Assembly: GCA_003573635.1 (NCBI GenBank)
Contig: QUTJ01031558.1
Coordinates: forward strand, 1 to 12,731
Direction: 5' to 3'
Length of the DNA stretch: 12,731 nt
Source: Goniomonas avonlea
Taxonomy: Eukaryota; Cryptophyceae; Goniomonadida; Goniomonadaceae
How positions within the stretch are numbered: the stretch's first letter is position 1; the number at the start of each line of letters is the position of its first letter. The position numbers and the translations under genes are program-made. Below are positions 1-12,104 of the stretch, piece after piece. The notes beneath the pieces are model-generated. The model was not told the DNA's origin. It ran no database searches and saw nothing but the letters and a program-made list of their open reading frames with translations.

Positions 1-92
1 GCGAGGACACTGGCGGTACATGCGCGAGGACACTGGCGGTACATGCGCGAGGACACTGGCGGTACATGCGCGAGGACACTGGCGGTACATGC
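1..92. repeat. 23-bp tandem minisatellite, four exact copies
   Basis: Four head-to-tail copies of a 23-bp unit (beginning GCGAGGACACTGGCGG and ending TACATGC) start at 1, 24, 47 and 70. The array begins at the window edge, so it may be longer. The unit length is not a multiple of three and no open frame crosses it convincingly, so it is most likely non-coding. Confidence 0.95.
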
Positions 93-829
93 GCGGCGCT
101 AGGTAACTTGATTGACTTGGCAGCGAGAACTGGGCAGGAAGTATTACTACTAGACTAGCTAGTGGAGGCGCAGTGGATATCGCACCCAGATTGGCAATTG
201 CGCGATTAGAATTGAGTCGGGCCCGCGCGATATTGTCGCGTCACTACGCTGCGTGCCCTGGCGGGAAGCGCTCAGCACCAACGTCGGTGTGGGTGACGAA
301 CGCAACGGGCACCTCGCCAACGTCGGTGTGGGTGACGAACGCAACGGGCACCTCGCCAACGGTCCCGGGAGTTCCGGCGTGACCAGGGCTAGGTTTTAGC
401 GGCCCGGCGGTGAGCAAAAGGATGTTTTTCGCGAATTACATATACAGACCCTGCTTCCAAGAACCGTGTCTGAATCGAGTCGATTTCCTTTCGGTTTTTT
501 GTTTATCAATTTTCTGGACGGCTGCGTTCTTTCTCCGAGTCCATTCGGTTCTTTTTTCTCGCGGCTACCCGACGGGAGCCGAGCGTGGCCATCTAACTTG
601 GGGACGTCACAGACGTGGCGTGGCGGGGCAACAGGTGGACTGGTTTTCGCAGTGCCACCAATATCAAATCAAATTTCAATACCGTTGACCACCGAGGATG
701 GGACACATGAGTTTTTATAGCACCATTTCTTATGGACACGATTATCTAATAGCGAGACGTTGGGTCATCTCCAAGGGCGGATGATGCCATCAACACACGT
801 CCAGCAGCATTCGGGAGCGACGATAGGGT
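93..829. other. No recognisable gene; region beyond the DIM1 3' end
   Basis: This stretch lies downstream of the DIM1 stop codon. Short open frames exist on both strands (for example plus 173-382 and 410-720). None resembles a known family, and I could not splice them into one. Apart from the 39-bp duplication, the region shows T-rich patches around 480-560 and no clear RNA gene. It may hold the DIM1 3' UTR and the end or start of an unseen neighbour. Confidence 0.5.
278..355. repeat. 39-bp direct duplication, two identical tandem copies
   Basis: A 39-bp unit starting CCAACGTCGGTGTGGG occurs at 278-316 and again at 317-355, followed by five bases of a third copy. The unit is 13 codons long, so it keeps frame: on plus it reads TSVWVTNATGTSP twice within an unrecognised 69-codon frame (173-382). 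A multiple-of-three unit is compatible with coding sequence but proves nothing alone. Confidence 0.95.
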
Positions 830-3311
<2,482 letters not shown>

Positions 3312-3561
3312 GGTGCAAAAATTCCTTGTGACTAACCGAGAGAGGCGGCGAATGGCTGTGTCTGGTTCGAGCCCAGGAACGTGCCAAGTGGGAAGCGTGA
3401 GGGCACTGACCCTAACGAACAACTAGGGTTCTCGCGAGATACTCGATAGACGGAACCATCATCGAGCTGCGATACCGGGAGAAACCTCGTGGGTTTCATC
3501 CCGCTTGCTTGCAGTGTGGTCTTAGAGCGTGGCTGTGACGCGGCGGAACGCCCGCTTCCAA
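3312..3561. promoter_or_regulatory. Divergent DIM1/EAF promoter with telo-box-like pair and TCTCGCGAGA palindrome
   Basis: The two start codons are 250 bp apart, so both promoters must lie here or overlap the first exons. ACCCTAAC (3409-3416) and CTAGGGTT (3423-3430) form an imperfect inverted pair of CCCTA motifs. The 10-bp palindrome TCTCGCGAGA follows directly (3430-3439). CCCTA telo-boxes are known from promoters of plant ribosome-related genes, and TCTCGCGAGA is a known element of mammalian bidirectional promoters. A regulatory role here is inference. No clear TATA box is seen. Confidence 0.55.
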
Positions 3562-4571
3562 ATGTCGACACCTGTTGGGCCAGTGCCCGTGGAAGTGGGC
3601 TCAAGTTTTCGAGATGGCGGCAAGAGACATTACTCTACTCTTAAGTGTGAGTGGACATCTGCTCTTGCTCTTTCTGACCTGTCTCAGTCGCGTTCTTGCC
3701 TGCGTCCGTCGATGGTCAGAAGCCAGGCACGCTCCAAAGGAACGAATTGAAGGGCCAGACTTCTTCGAGTGTGTGGCTTGAGTTGGCGTCAAAGGACGAG
3801 GCTGGGGTCCAGTTTGAAGGCCAGGAAGTGGCCCAAAAAAAGTACGATTGCCTTCTCATTGTCGAGAATGGTCGAGTCCGCCTGGAGAGGCTTTCGTCCT
3901 GCATGAATGTCAAAAAGTACACCGGGCAGACCCAGTTACAATTGTTGCCCCCTGAAGTCAATCCACCGAGGAAGAAGCGCAGAGTGGACGAAGCCAAACC
4001 CAAGCCCAAGAAACAGACTGCCTCTGGAGGCGAAAAGCCTGCGACTCAGAAGCCTCCTCAAAAGGCTCCGCAGGCTGGCGCAGCCCGAGTGGCGCGTCCA
4101 CGGGTGCGTTTTCTGACCGTTTTCTCTGTCTTGAGCCTTACAGTGACCGTAGAACGCTCGTCCTGAGGCGGTCCCAAAGCCTCAGCCGCCTGCTTCCGTC
4201 ACGTCTCCACCGCCAGTTGCACCCGTAGCTGCTGCGCCAATGCTCATGGAAGAGTCGAGTTCATCCTCAGACTCAGACTCGGACTTCGACTCCTCCTCTT
4301 CTGACTCCGATCTCGAGCCGATTGTCACTGTCAACGCCCCTCTCCTTTCTCCTTCGTCGTCATCGCCCGGTCCTCCTTCGTCTGTTAGCAAAGGCAAAGA
4401 GCTGCATTCTATGACCAGGAAAACCAAGCTTCTGTCCAGTGACGACGACGACGATGACGACGATGACGACGACGACGACGACAGCAGCGACGATGATGGC
4501 GCCCAGGTCTTTGAAGGTAACCATAGATCTTGTCTCACGCCATTACTAACAGTGCTCTCACAGCGCCGTAA
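3562..4571 (+). CDS. EAF family (ELL-associated factor) transcription elongation protein, 4 exons
   Basis: EAF proteins bind ELL and stimulate RNA polymerase II elongation in the nucleus (known family role). Exons: 3562-3646, 3688-4103, 4153-4516, 4564-4571; 291 codons, phases close. The N-terminal EAF domain (about residues 8-115) is recognisable: VEVGSSF, then HYSTLKFAFLPASVDG created by the first splice (family pattern FHTIRYDFKPASID), then VQFEGQEV, YDCLLIVENGRVRLERLSS and NVKK. After it come a basic stretch PRKKRRV with KPKPKK (likely nuclear signal), Pro/Ala-rich linkers, two Ser/Asp patches and a run of 14 aspartates (about 4441-4482), as expected of the acidic EAF tail. Introns are 41, 49 and 47 nt. 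The third has a perfect TACTAAC at 4544-4550, and its splice leaves a terminal exon of only two full codons. The exon 3 start is the least certain boundary (4186 is an alternative). Confidence 0.85.
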
Positions 4572-5135
4572 ACATCAAATATTGTCTGTGCGCGTGGTAT
4601 CCGCCTCGTGCTTCCATTTCTTCACCACACCGACACGGTCGGTGACAACCCCAGGCTTCAGTGCCTGCGCGCCCGGTCCAATTTGTACTACCACTGCATG
4701 CCTAAGAGGCGGTAGTCAGCTCTTTGTGACCGAGAGCGCCACCCTCATGCTGTGCTACTCATCAGCCGGCCATCCCACCGCGACGCAATCGTCCCTGACG
4801 CCTTCGTCGTCAAGCCCTCACAAGGCTCCTTCTTCAACTGCCCGACCATTCGGTCTCGCTGGCCTTTTCTTCTTACGCAGCTTCATGCGTACCCCCACAA
4901 CCCCTCCTCCGAGTTTCGGAGGTTTTCCTCCATGTGACCTACACGGTGGCATTTCTTCTCAAAATGGAGAATGAAACCCTTGTTTGTTGCCTTATTCCCT
5001 TGTTCGAATCATGACAAAAAACATCACAGAGTCAAACGAGCAAGAGTGTGAAATGGAAAGAATTGGAAAGGAAAGGTTAAGAGCGCTCACGCACCCTCAC
5101 CCCCTACAACGCAGCCTCACAGTATACACGGCACA
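4572..5135. other. Convergent intergenic region (3' ends of EAF and the FYR-SANT gene)
   Basis: This separates the EAF stop (4571, plus) from the FYR-SANT stop (5136, minus) and probably holds both 3' UTRs. If the last EAF intron is retained, the EAF frame stays open to 4974. A second plus frame runs open from about 4752 to 4937. Neither resembles a known domain. No clear AATAAA signal, RNA gene or mobile element is seen. Confidence 0.5.
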
Positions 5136-8100
5136 CTATCCTGTGCGAGCACGCTTGTCCACAGGGTCGTCAACCCCGCAAGTCAAATCATAAGCCCCGA
5201 GAGGCCTTTTGCCAGTTCCGGACAGATTAACTGAAGCATCCCCACCGTCGTTAGGCTGCTCGCTGCCATCATCACCAATAGGGACATTGTCCCCTTGGGG
5301 TTCCTCGTCGTCGTCGACCTCGTCATCGAGGTCCGGCAGCACCGAGTCCTGCTGTGCCGCACGCGGCGACCCAGCAACACCTGGATTGGCCACAGCCGCA
5401 AGTTCAGTATCAACACTAAGGGGCGCCGCTGGCGGCATGGAAGCAGGCAAAACATCTCGAGAGTCTCGTGCCGCGCTGCCGTCAAGAACAACGGGGGCGT
5501 TGCTCCCAGCCCCGCTACGACCCGCCCCGCTACCACCAAAACCTCCGAGGGACTGTTCGCCCGGCGGGCCGTTACACAGCGGAGCCTCCGACCCCACCGA
5601 CGGGTTGGAGGCAGTCGGCGTGGGAGTGGGCACCGCCGTCCCCTCGGACTCCGCCGTCGCAGCAGCAGCAATCACACCGCGGTGAAGCTTCATCGGCGTG
5701 CTGGCACGGCCATACGCCGCAGACCCCGTGGTCCCACTCGCGGCCACCAGCGTTGGTGGCCCGGGGGAGGGACTGTCACGCGCTCTGGCAGCTTGAGCAG
5801 CGGACGCTGCGAANGCTGCGGCGTGCGCCTTGGCCGCAGATGCAGATGCTGCTGCCACGGCCTCAGCCTGCCTGCGTTCTGCCGCGGCACACGCGCCACA
5901 CCGCAAAGCCTCGGCCTAGGTGGTTGTGTTGGAAGCGAGATACGGATAGAGCATTGGAGCCAGCAACACCAAGCTCGGTCAAGCAAATAGTGGTGAGTGA
6001 CACACGCCATGACTGCTAGAACCCACCTTTTGAGGGAAATGTGGCCAATCGTTCAAAAAAAATGAATGCAAAACAGACTGATTGCTCAGCAATTCAGGAG
6101 GATTGGATGAGCGCACCTGCTTCACATTCTCACGCATCTCAGCAACTTGCTGCGTCATAACAGCAACGCGCCCTTCAGCAGCTGCAATCTCCACGTGGAG
6201 AGACTCGATACCTCTCTGGAGTCTCCGTTTGTGCTCTGCCGAGGGACGTGAGCGTGGTGAACGGATCACAATGCAATGCCGTGACATATCGAACATTCTG
6301 GCAAGAATAACGAACGGGGCATCCTTGGAGGACAAATCACCAGCAACCTGGTTTGGGCGAAGACTGGGTTGTCGTACCTTCAACGACGTTGCGAGCAACA
6401 TGCTCTGCCTCAAGGAACGACCGCAACCTGAAGACTTCCAGCTCCAAGCGCTCCTTGAGCCGCAACAGGGCTCGCTTTGCCTTGCCCTCCTGCCGCTGCT
6501 CCTCCTTGAGACATGACACCTTATGCGTCACAAGCTCAAGCTCCTGCTGCGCGGATTCGCGTTCTTCCTGCCCGCCGACGAGCTCACGCTGAGCTGTTTC
6601 CAGCTGCTGGCGCGTCCGTTTGGAGTCCTGATCGTACCGTTTGCGAAGCTTGTCGGCTTCGGCGCAACGCTTGCGAAGGCTCTCATTCTCACGCTTGAGC
6701 CGCTTGGTCTGGGAAGAAAACGTCAAGGTGCGCTCCGTGTGACGGCTGCTGACAATACACCCATCCCAACGCCTCAAAAATACGAACGAAACCCATTAGA
6801 GGGGAGGGAGGTGGCGAGGAAATGAAGCTACACACCCCACAGTCCAACGACATCAACCTCAACAAAATTCGGGAAAGCGTGTCGCACAGCGGGCCCTCTG
6901 CCTCCAGCACCCTCCCCCCCCCACCCACCACACCTCCTCACCCTGTCTCCCGCCTCACTAAACAAGAGAAGCGAACACACCTCTTCGTCAGCACGCCTTT
7001 TCCCGCTCTCCAGCGACTTGATCTGGCGACGACTGGCCCGAACACGAGCCTTCATCTCCCGCAAACGAGTGAGGATCTTGTCTGTGAGCAATTCCGTCTC
7101 GTTGCGAACACACACCCCATCTCGCAGTGACGTCGCCATTTCAAGAGCAGAGCGATGCGACCGCCACCAATGCGACAACACCAACGCAACCCCAACCGGG
7201 TCCGCATCGACATCCAGACGTAACGAGGCAGGCAGCGGCGGCAGCGGCAGCGGAGCGCCCTTCTGGCCCCGACCCGCTGGTTTATCCTCCTTGATCACAC
7301 GCTTGCGACCGCGCCTGCTGCCCTCTGGCTTAAGGGAAAGCGCAGGAAACGGACTTTCATCACGGTCGCCGTCAGTGGGAGCGCCCGATCCAGGCTCGAC
7401 AGGGGTCTGAATCAGTGAAACCGGAGGAGGGGTTGCTTGCACTGGTTCTGGGTGTTCTTCCACAAGACGCACCGCAGCGCCGCCGCCGCCGCCACTGCCC
7501 GGGGTCGAGGCAATGGTGCACTCGGGAGTTGCAATTCTAACTTTGGGCTGCGCAGGCGGGGACTCGCTTGGCTTGCGAGTTTCTGGGCTCTCGGCGGGAA
7601 CGACCTCAGAGGGCTCCGCATCACTGTCGCCCTCCTGCGGGGCCGACAACACACTCGCCTCAAGAGGAGCGTCTGCCATGGTCTCATCATTGCAAGAATC
7701 GGGTGCAGGGGCATCAGCGAGAGTGTCGGTCTCCATTCTTGGAGCATCATCATTCCCAACGTCCGCCTCGCTGTCTCCCGCGACTGGAGGAGCACCATCA
7801 TCGGCGGCAGGCGGAGAGGAGCTGCCTGCCTGCACCGTGATCGTTGGATCGACCTCAGCATCCACCGCCATGGGATCCGCTTCACCCACCAGATCCATGG
7901 CGTCGCCCTCCTGTGCCACTGTATCTGCCACGGTAACAGCGTCGGTGGGAGCAGCAGCTTCAGCAGCGGCTGGGGAGTTTCCTACTGGCTCGGCATTGGG
8001 CAAATCGTGATCTAGGTTCATTGCGCCCGATTCGTCATGCCACATTTCGGCCTCATCGCTGCGCGGGGTTGATGCATCAACTTCTGGCTGTCCAGCCTCA

Positions 8101-10380
8101 GCGTCACCTTGTGCCGTTGGCACTTCAGTGTCATCCTGTGCCTTTTCTGCCGCGGTCTCCTCTGCTGCGTTGGCCTCACCCTGTGCAGGCTCTGCCTCAC
8201 CCTGTGCAGTCTCTGCCTCACCCTGTGCAGTCTCTGCCTCAATATCATCGCCTGGTGCTTGTTCTCCTTCAGTGCCACCCGGTGCAGTCTCAGCTTGCTC
8301 ATCAAGGGGGGTTCCTGGTTCGACGTCACTGTGTGACCTTTCTGCCTCCGCGGCGTCACCCGCTTGAGAGTCATCCTGTGCCTTCGCATCGTCGGTGGAC
8401 GCTGCTGCTTCGACGCCACTCAGAGAATCATCCTGGGCCTCTGACTTAACGACAGGCAGCTCACATGCTTGGGGCGGGAAGCCTTGAGCGGCAGCAGGGC
8501 TGGCCGCCCGTGAGTCTTGAGCGGCAGCAGGGCTGGCCGCCCGTGAGTCTTGAGCGGCAGCAGGACTGACCGCCCGGGACGACTGGCCGCCCTCCTCGTA
8601 CGCAGCCGCTGCATCAGCGCCAGCAAGCGTAGCTGTCTGAGCCTGGTGACTGTTGGTGTCAGCCTCAGGGTCGGCGTCGTCACGTTCCTCCTTCATAGAA
8701 ATAAAACGAGACTGCTCCTCCTGGGATGCCTGGTTCTGTGCTGGATCAGGCACCATCTCAGTGTCTTCGCGCAACTGCGGTAACTCAGACTCTTCGTGAG
8801 TGCGGACAGGCTCCTGCGGCTCAGCAGGAGAAGAGCCATGATTGGGATGAACCGAATCGTCCATATCCATAGACTCCGCGTCGCACACGCTCACAAGGCC
8901 AGGCTTGCCCGAATCTGGACCAGTAGACTCTGCCAATTCCAGCTGCTCCTGCATGTTTTCCGCGGCAAGTTGATCAGCCAAATTTTCAGCAAGTTTCTCT
9001 TGAGCCCGTAGCTCCAGAAAAGCAATCGCTGCTTGGACCAGAACCTTCACCTGCATGATGTTCGTCACAAAGCCCAAACAAGAAAGTGATGACCAACCTC
9101 CTCGGGCGCTTTGGTGGTGACAGCTGCAGCAAGCTTGCAAAAATCCAAGCCAACAATCGGGAGCGCGTCAAACACTGCATCGCGCTCTTCATTCGACCAC
9201 GTAGGGCCACCTGCGTGTGTTGGTCAAGCGAGGACGAACCAGCAAACGGGCAAACCAACGCACCAAGCGGCTCCTCAGGCAAATCCGGGTCGACACTGAT
9301 TGTCCTCGCCTTGGCCTTCAAAGCCCACGCCTCCCGTTCCAACTTGTACAACCAGTCCTTATCCGGGCGCCCGTCAGAATCTCCACCAGACAATGCGAGG
9401 TCCATCTCTTCGGCGGCGGCGGCGACATCATCGGACTCGGAATCGTCCAGGACGCATGTCCCGCCTGTCTCTGAACCGGGATTGTCACCGTGGCGCACTG
9501 ATTGTTGAAAACCAAACTTGGGACATCTGTTGGAGCCCGGAAGACGACGAATTAGGCGAGCAACTGTGGGGTGAGCAAGACCAAAGTAAACGGGCCCAGA
9601 GAGCATCTTCGGTTTTTGGTCCAGCGCCACCCGACGTGACACCTCATTCCACGCGGCGCTCGCCGAATGAGCAATGACTGGATTGTCTTGGTCATCCTCT
9701 GCAGTGACCCGGAATTCTGGTTTCTGCGGCACATATCAGGAAGGAGATGAGGGAACAGATTGGGGGCGCACGTCTCCAGCGTCGAGGATCTGGCAAAAAT
9801 ACGACGTCGCAGCGCCGATGTTTCTGTAGGACAAGTACTGCCGTTCGCTCTGAAAACCGATGGGAAAGATGTAGTGGCGGTTGTGATAGCGGGGACGGTC
9901 ACTGACAGCTCCGAGAGAATGCACGACAGATTCCCCTGCGCGCAGCTTGGTGCGCCCAGGCGTCACGGGATCCTGTCCTCGCTTCTTCGCATCCATCCTG
10001 AGTTCATAATTGAAGCGCGAGATGACACCAGACTTCAAGCGCGTCTCTCGTTTGTTCTTGTCAGCTTCATCCCCACTATCCTCGCCATGGCTCAGATGCG
10101 GAGAAGCCTGGCCACTCACGCGGCCACCGGCCGGTGGTGGCTCCGCTGCTGCGCCCCCATTTTCCCTCCGTCGCTGCTCGATCCGCTTTTGCAACGCCTC
10201 ACGCGTCTCCTCGTGGAGCGTGTGCCTGGGAAGCTGGCTGGGCGGTGCAACTTGCGCCGAAGTTGATTCACCAACCCTGGCGAGATTGCCGTCGCCATTC
10301 ACAGCCGGATGAATCTGCGCGAGTGGGTGAGCTACACGACTCTCGATGGATATGTCACGGCCGCGCCGCACCTCGGCCAT
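5136..10380 (-). CDS. FYRN-FYRC-SANT coiled-coil chromatin-type protein, 7 exons
   Basis: Exons on minus: 10380-9772, 9723-9264, 9210-9098, 9050-6981, 6708-6378, 6235-6117, 5915-5136; 1493 aa, phases close. The FYRN domain (about residues 147-203) has RYHNRHYIFPIGF and SYFCQILDAGD. FYRC follows directly (204-285) with PEFRVTAEDD, SAAWNEV, SGPVYFGLAHPTVARLI and LPGSNRC. A SANT/Myb-like bundle follows (about 360-405): TWSNEERDAVFDAL, GLDFCKLAAAV, KAPEEV. Residues 430-960 are acidic and repetitive. A basic GRKR patch lies near 975, a coiled coil spans about 1040-1234, and an Ala-rich then acidic tail ends in KRARTG. FYR domains occur in MLL/trithorax, TBRG1 and plant JmjC demethylases, but no SET or JmjC domain is seen. 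A non-catalytic chromatin or transcription subunit is inferred. The ATG at 10380 has a strong context (CACCGCATGG). An in-frame ATG at 10524 would add 48 residues across the shared promoter. An unresolved base (5814) falls in residue 1268. Confidence 0.85.
8175..8237 (-). repeat. 21-bp in-frame tandem repeat in the FYR-SANT gene
   Basis: Three near-identical 21-bp units (8175-8195, 8196-8216, 8217-8237) code on minus for a seven-residue AQGEAET-type repeat, at about residues 666-686. Looser copies (AQGEA, AQDD, AQGD) continue on both sides, so the acidic region appears to have grown by repeat expansion. Confidence 0.9.
8483..8581 (-). repeat. 33-bp in-frame tandem repeat in the FYR-SANT gene
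   Basis: Two exact units (8483-8515, 8516-8548) and a third diverged one (8549-8581) code on minus for an 11-residue SRAASPAAAQD-type repeat, at about residues 551-584. Each unit contains an SP dipeptide, a possible proline-directed phosphosite. Confidence 0.9.
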
Positions 10381-10545
10381 GCGGTGCTCGATCCCACTGG
10401 AGAGGAGCACGTCCAGAGGAACCGCCCCCCCCGGACACGCTGAGGATGAACAAGGACAAGATGGGAGAACCTTGACGTCATCCAAATCCGTCAAGGTCAA
10501 AAATGAGTGTTTCAAGCTCGTCATCGTCGCAGAGTGTCGAAGACG
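10381..10545. promoter_or_regulatory. Divergent FYR-SANT/eIF4E2 promoter with CRE-type palindrome
   Basis: The favoured start codons (10380 minus, 10546 plus) are 165 bp apart. TGACGTCA, the full palindromic CRE recognised by ATF/CREB-type bZIP factors, lies at 10473-10480. It overlaps a larger inverted repeat: CCTTGACG (10470-10477) and CGTCAAGG (10489-10496), separated by 11 bp. Sites are read directly; function is inferred. If the FYR-SANT gene starts at 10524 instead, the element lies inside its coding sequence. Confidence 0.5.
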
Positions 10546-11611
10546 ATGGAGGAGAGCTTGTCACCTGCTGCAGAGGTCGAGGGGGAGGCCGGGTGTGTTG
10601 TGACACAACCGCGAGTCGCTGTTGACAGTTTTTCCCCAGAGCGGCCGAAAAGACTGAGGCGCCCGTTCACGTCGTGCAGACCGCTGCTGATGACGTCTCT
10701 CAGGAAGTGGCTCCACCAATTCCTCCGGATCAGGTACGCACGGCGAGCATGGACCGTCGATAACAGTTTGGCAACAGCACCCGTTGACATTCGGGTACGG
10801 GTTTTGGTTCATGCGTCGGACTCCAGGGTCTCGCTCGCAAGATAATTACGAAAAGAATATTCGTAAGATTGGGACCTTTTTCACTGTGCGCTTTGTTTTG
10901 AGCGTCTCTGCATCCTCACTGACATGCCGACAGGCGGAACAATTTTGGAGCTACTACAATCATTTAGTGCGCCCAAATGACCTTCCTGTCCCCAGCGACT
11001 ATCATTTGTTCAAGTTCAGGATCAAGCCGATGTGGGAGGTAATTTTTGTCGATGTTTGAATTTGCTTCCAAATTGTGTCTCAATGTCTCGAACAGGATGA
11101 CGCCAACAAACTCGGTGGCAAATGGATTGTCCGTTTGCGGAAGGGTTTGGCATCGCGTTACTGGGAGGAGTTGATTCTTGGAATCGTTGGTGGCCAGTTT
11201 GATCTGGACGGTGTGTGTGGGGCAGTGGTGTCTATCCGTTACCAGGAGGACATCATAAGTGTTTGGAACTCCGACGGCAGAGACCGTGTGAGGACGTTGC
11301 AGCTGCGGTGTGTTGTGACTCGCTCTCTGCTCAAGCTGATCGCTGTTTCCAGGGACTCGATCAAGCGAGTTCTGAGTTTGCCACCTCAGTCAATTCTGGA
11401 GTATAAGGCACACAATGCGGCGATGAAGGTGCGCAGAGATTCATGCCCTTGGTTTCTGCTCCCCTCGCAGCGTCGTATGGTTTAGGTCTTGTGAGTTCTC
11501 GCGTCTGGGTTTTGATTTTTGTTTGTGTCGGTCGAAAATGCCTTGTTTGTTTGTCGCCTGACTCGTCTCCAGGACAACTCCTCGTTCCGCAACACGGACG
11601 TTTTCCGATAA
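10546..11611 (+). CDS. EIF4E2: Class II eIF4E cap-binding protein (4EHP/nCBP type), 7 exons
   Basis: Binds the mRNA 5' cap. Class II members often act as translational repressors in animals and as cap-binding nCBP in plants (known). Exons: 10546-10592, 10640-10733, 10778-10885, 10934-11038, 11096-11307, 11353-11428, 11573-11611; 226 aa, phases close. Class II markers are clear: HPLTFGYGFWF, with Tyr54 at the position of eIF4E Trp43, and NYEKN, with Tyr71 at that of Trp56. The cap-binding residues are kept: MWE (Trp117/Glu118, equivalents of W102/E103) and Trp175 in SVWN (W166). DDANKLGGKWIVRLRKGLASRYWEELI, split here as DDANKLGGKW plus IVRLRKGLASRYWEELI, is characteristic of 4EHP. The tail DNSSFRNTDVFR is coded by the last short exon. 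The ATG at 10546 is chosen because its phase fits exon 2; the ATG at 10503 leads to a stop after splicing. Introns are 44-57 nt except the last (144 nt). Confidence 0.93.
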
Positions 11612-12100
11612 AGGGAAACACAATCCATTTTTGCCTGCTGTGCCATACCTGGAGTTGCATCCGAACTCGCAATCACAACATGATAGTGGTCCCTGAGGCC
11701 GAAGTGAAACTCTTCTGGAACTCTGACCGTCCATTCCGTTTAGGCCGCACTGTTGGCTTTGTATTAAAAGGGCTTCGTTCTTTGTGTTCCACTAGATACA
11801 CGCACATATGGTGAGAGACCGCCTTGGTGACAATATTGGTATGATTTATTTCAACGAACACCTTTCGTACGCTGAGGCCAGCTTCCCTCTCTACCCAACG
11901 AGAGCACGAGTCTCAGTCGTATGGGGACAGCAATCACCACACGCCATCATTCACTCGGCTCACCGACGCTGCAACGTCTTGCTGTTCGTTTTTCCTGGAA
12001 CATCGGACTGTTCACAATGAGTCCGCGTTTGGGTTGTCGTGGAGGTCGCGCGCGGGGCGCATTAGATCCACGACTAGGTTCAGAGGCATTAGATTCACGA
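11612..12100. other. Convergent intergenic region (3' ends of eIF4E2 and the AAA ATPase)
   Basis: This separates the stop codons of two convergent genes and probably carries both 3' UTRs. A plus frame at 11808-12020 (70 codons) begins with ATG but resembles nothing I recognise. No RNA gene, mobile element or canonical AATAAA signal is evident. Confidence 0.5.
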
Positions 12101-12104
12101 CTAG
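12059..12104. repeat. 19-bp direct repeat overlapping the ATPase stop codon
   Basis: GCATTAGATCCACGACTAG (12059-12077) recurs with one mismatch at 12086-12104. The second copy contains the minus-strand stop codon (12103-12101), so the short duplication spans the end of the coding region and the start of the 3' UTR. Confidence 0.85.

Noticed and set aside
1-92. CRISPR array
   Set aside because: Repeats are directly adjacent with no unique spacers, and the genome is eukaryotic.
5209-6019. Overlapping plus-strand frames of 140-230 codons opposite the FYR-SANT 3' exons
   Set aside because: They are composition shadows of an Ala/Gly/Pro-rich coding strand, with no family resemblance and odd Ser/Arg-rich translations.
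6236-6377. Shorter intron ending at CAAACCAG (exon beginning VAGDLSSKD)
   Set aside because: The phase does not match exon 5. The acceptor at 6236 restores frame and makes the coiled coil continuous (NVVE-EHKRRLQRG).
6828-9140. Single 770-codon open frame on minus as an independent gene
   Set aside because: It is exon 4 of the FYR-SANT gene with intron read-through at both ends. The phases and the SANT and coiled-coil continuity require splicing at 9050 and 6981.
10503-10592. Upstream ATG (Ser-rich start) for the cap-binding protein
   Set aside because: Its frame ends exon 1 in phase 0 and meets a stop early in exon 2, whereas the ATG at 10546 joins in frame.
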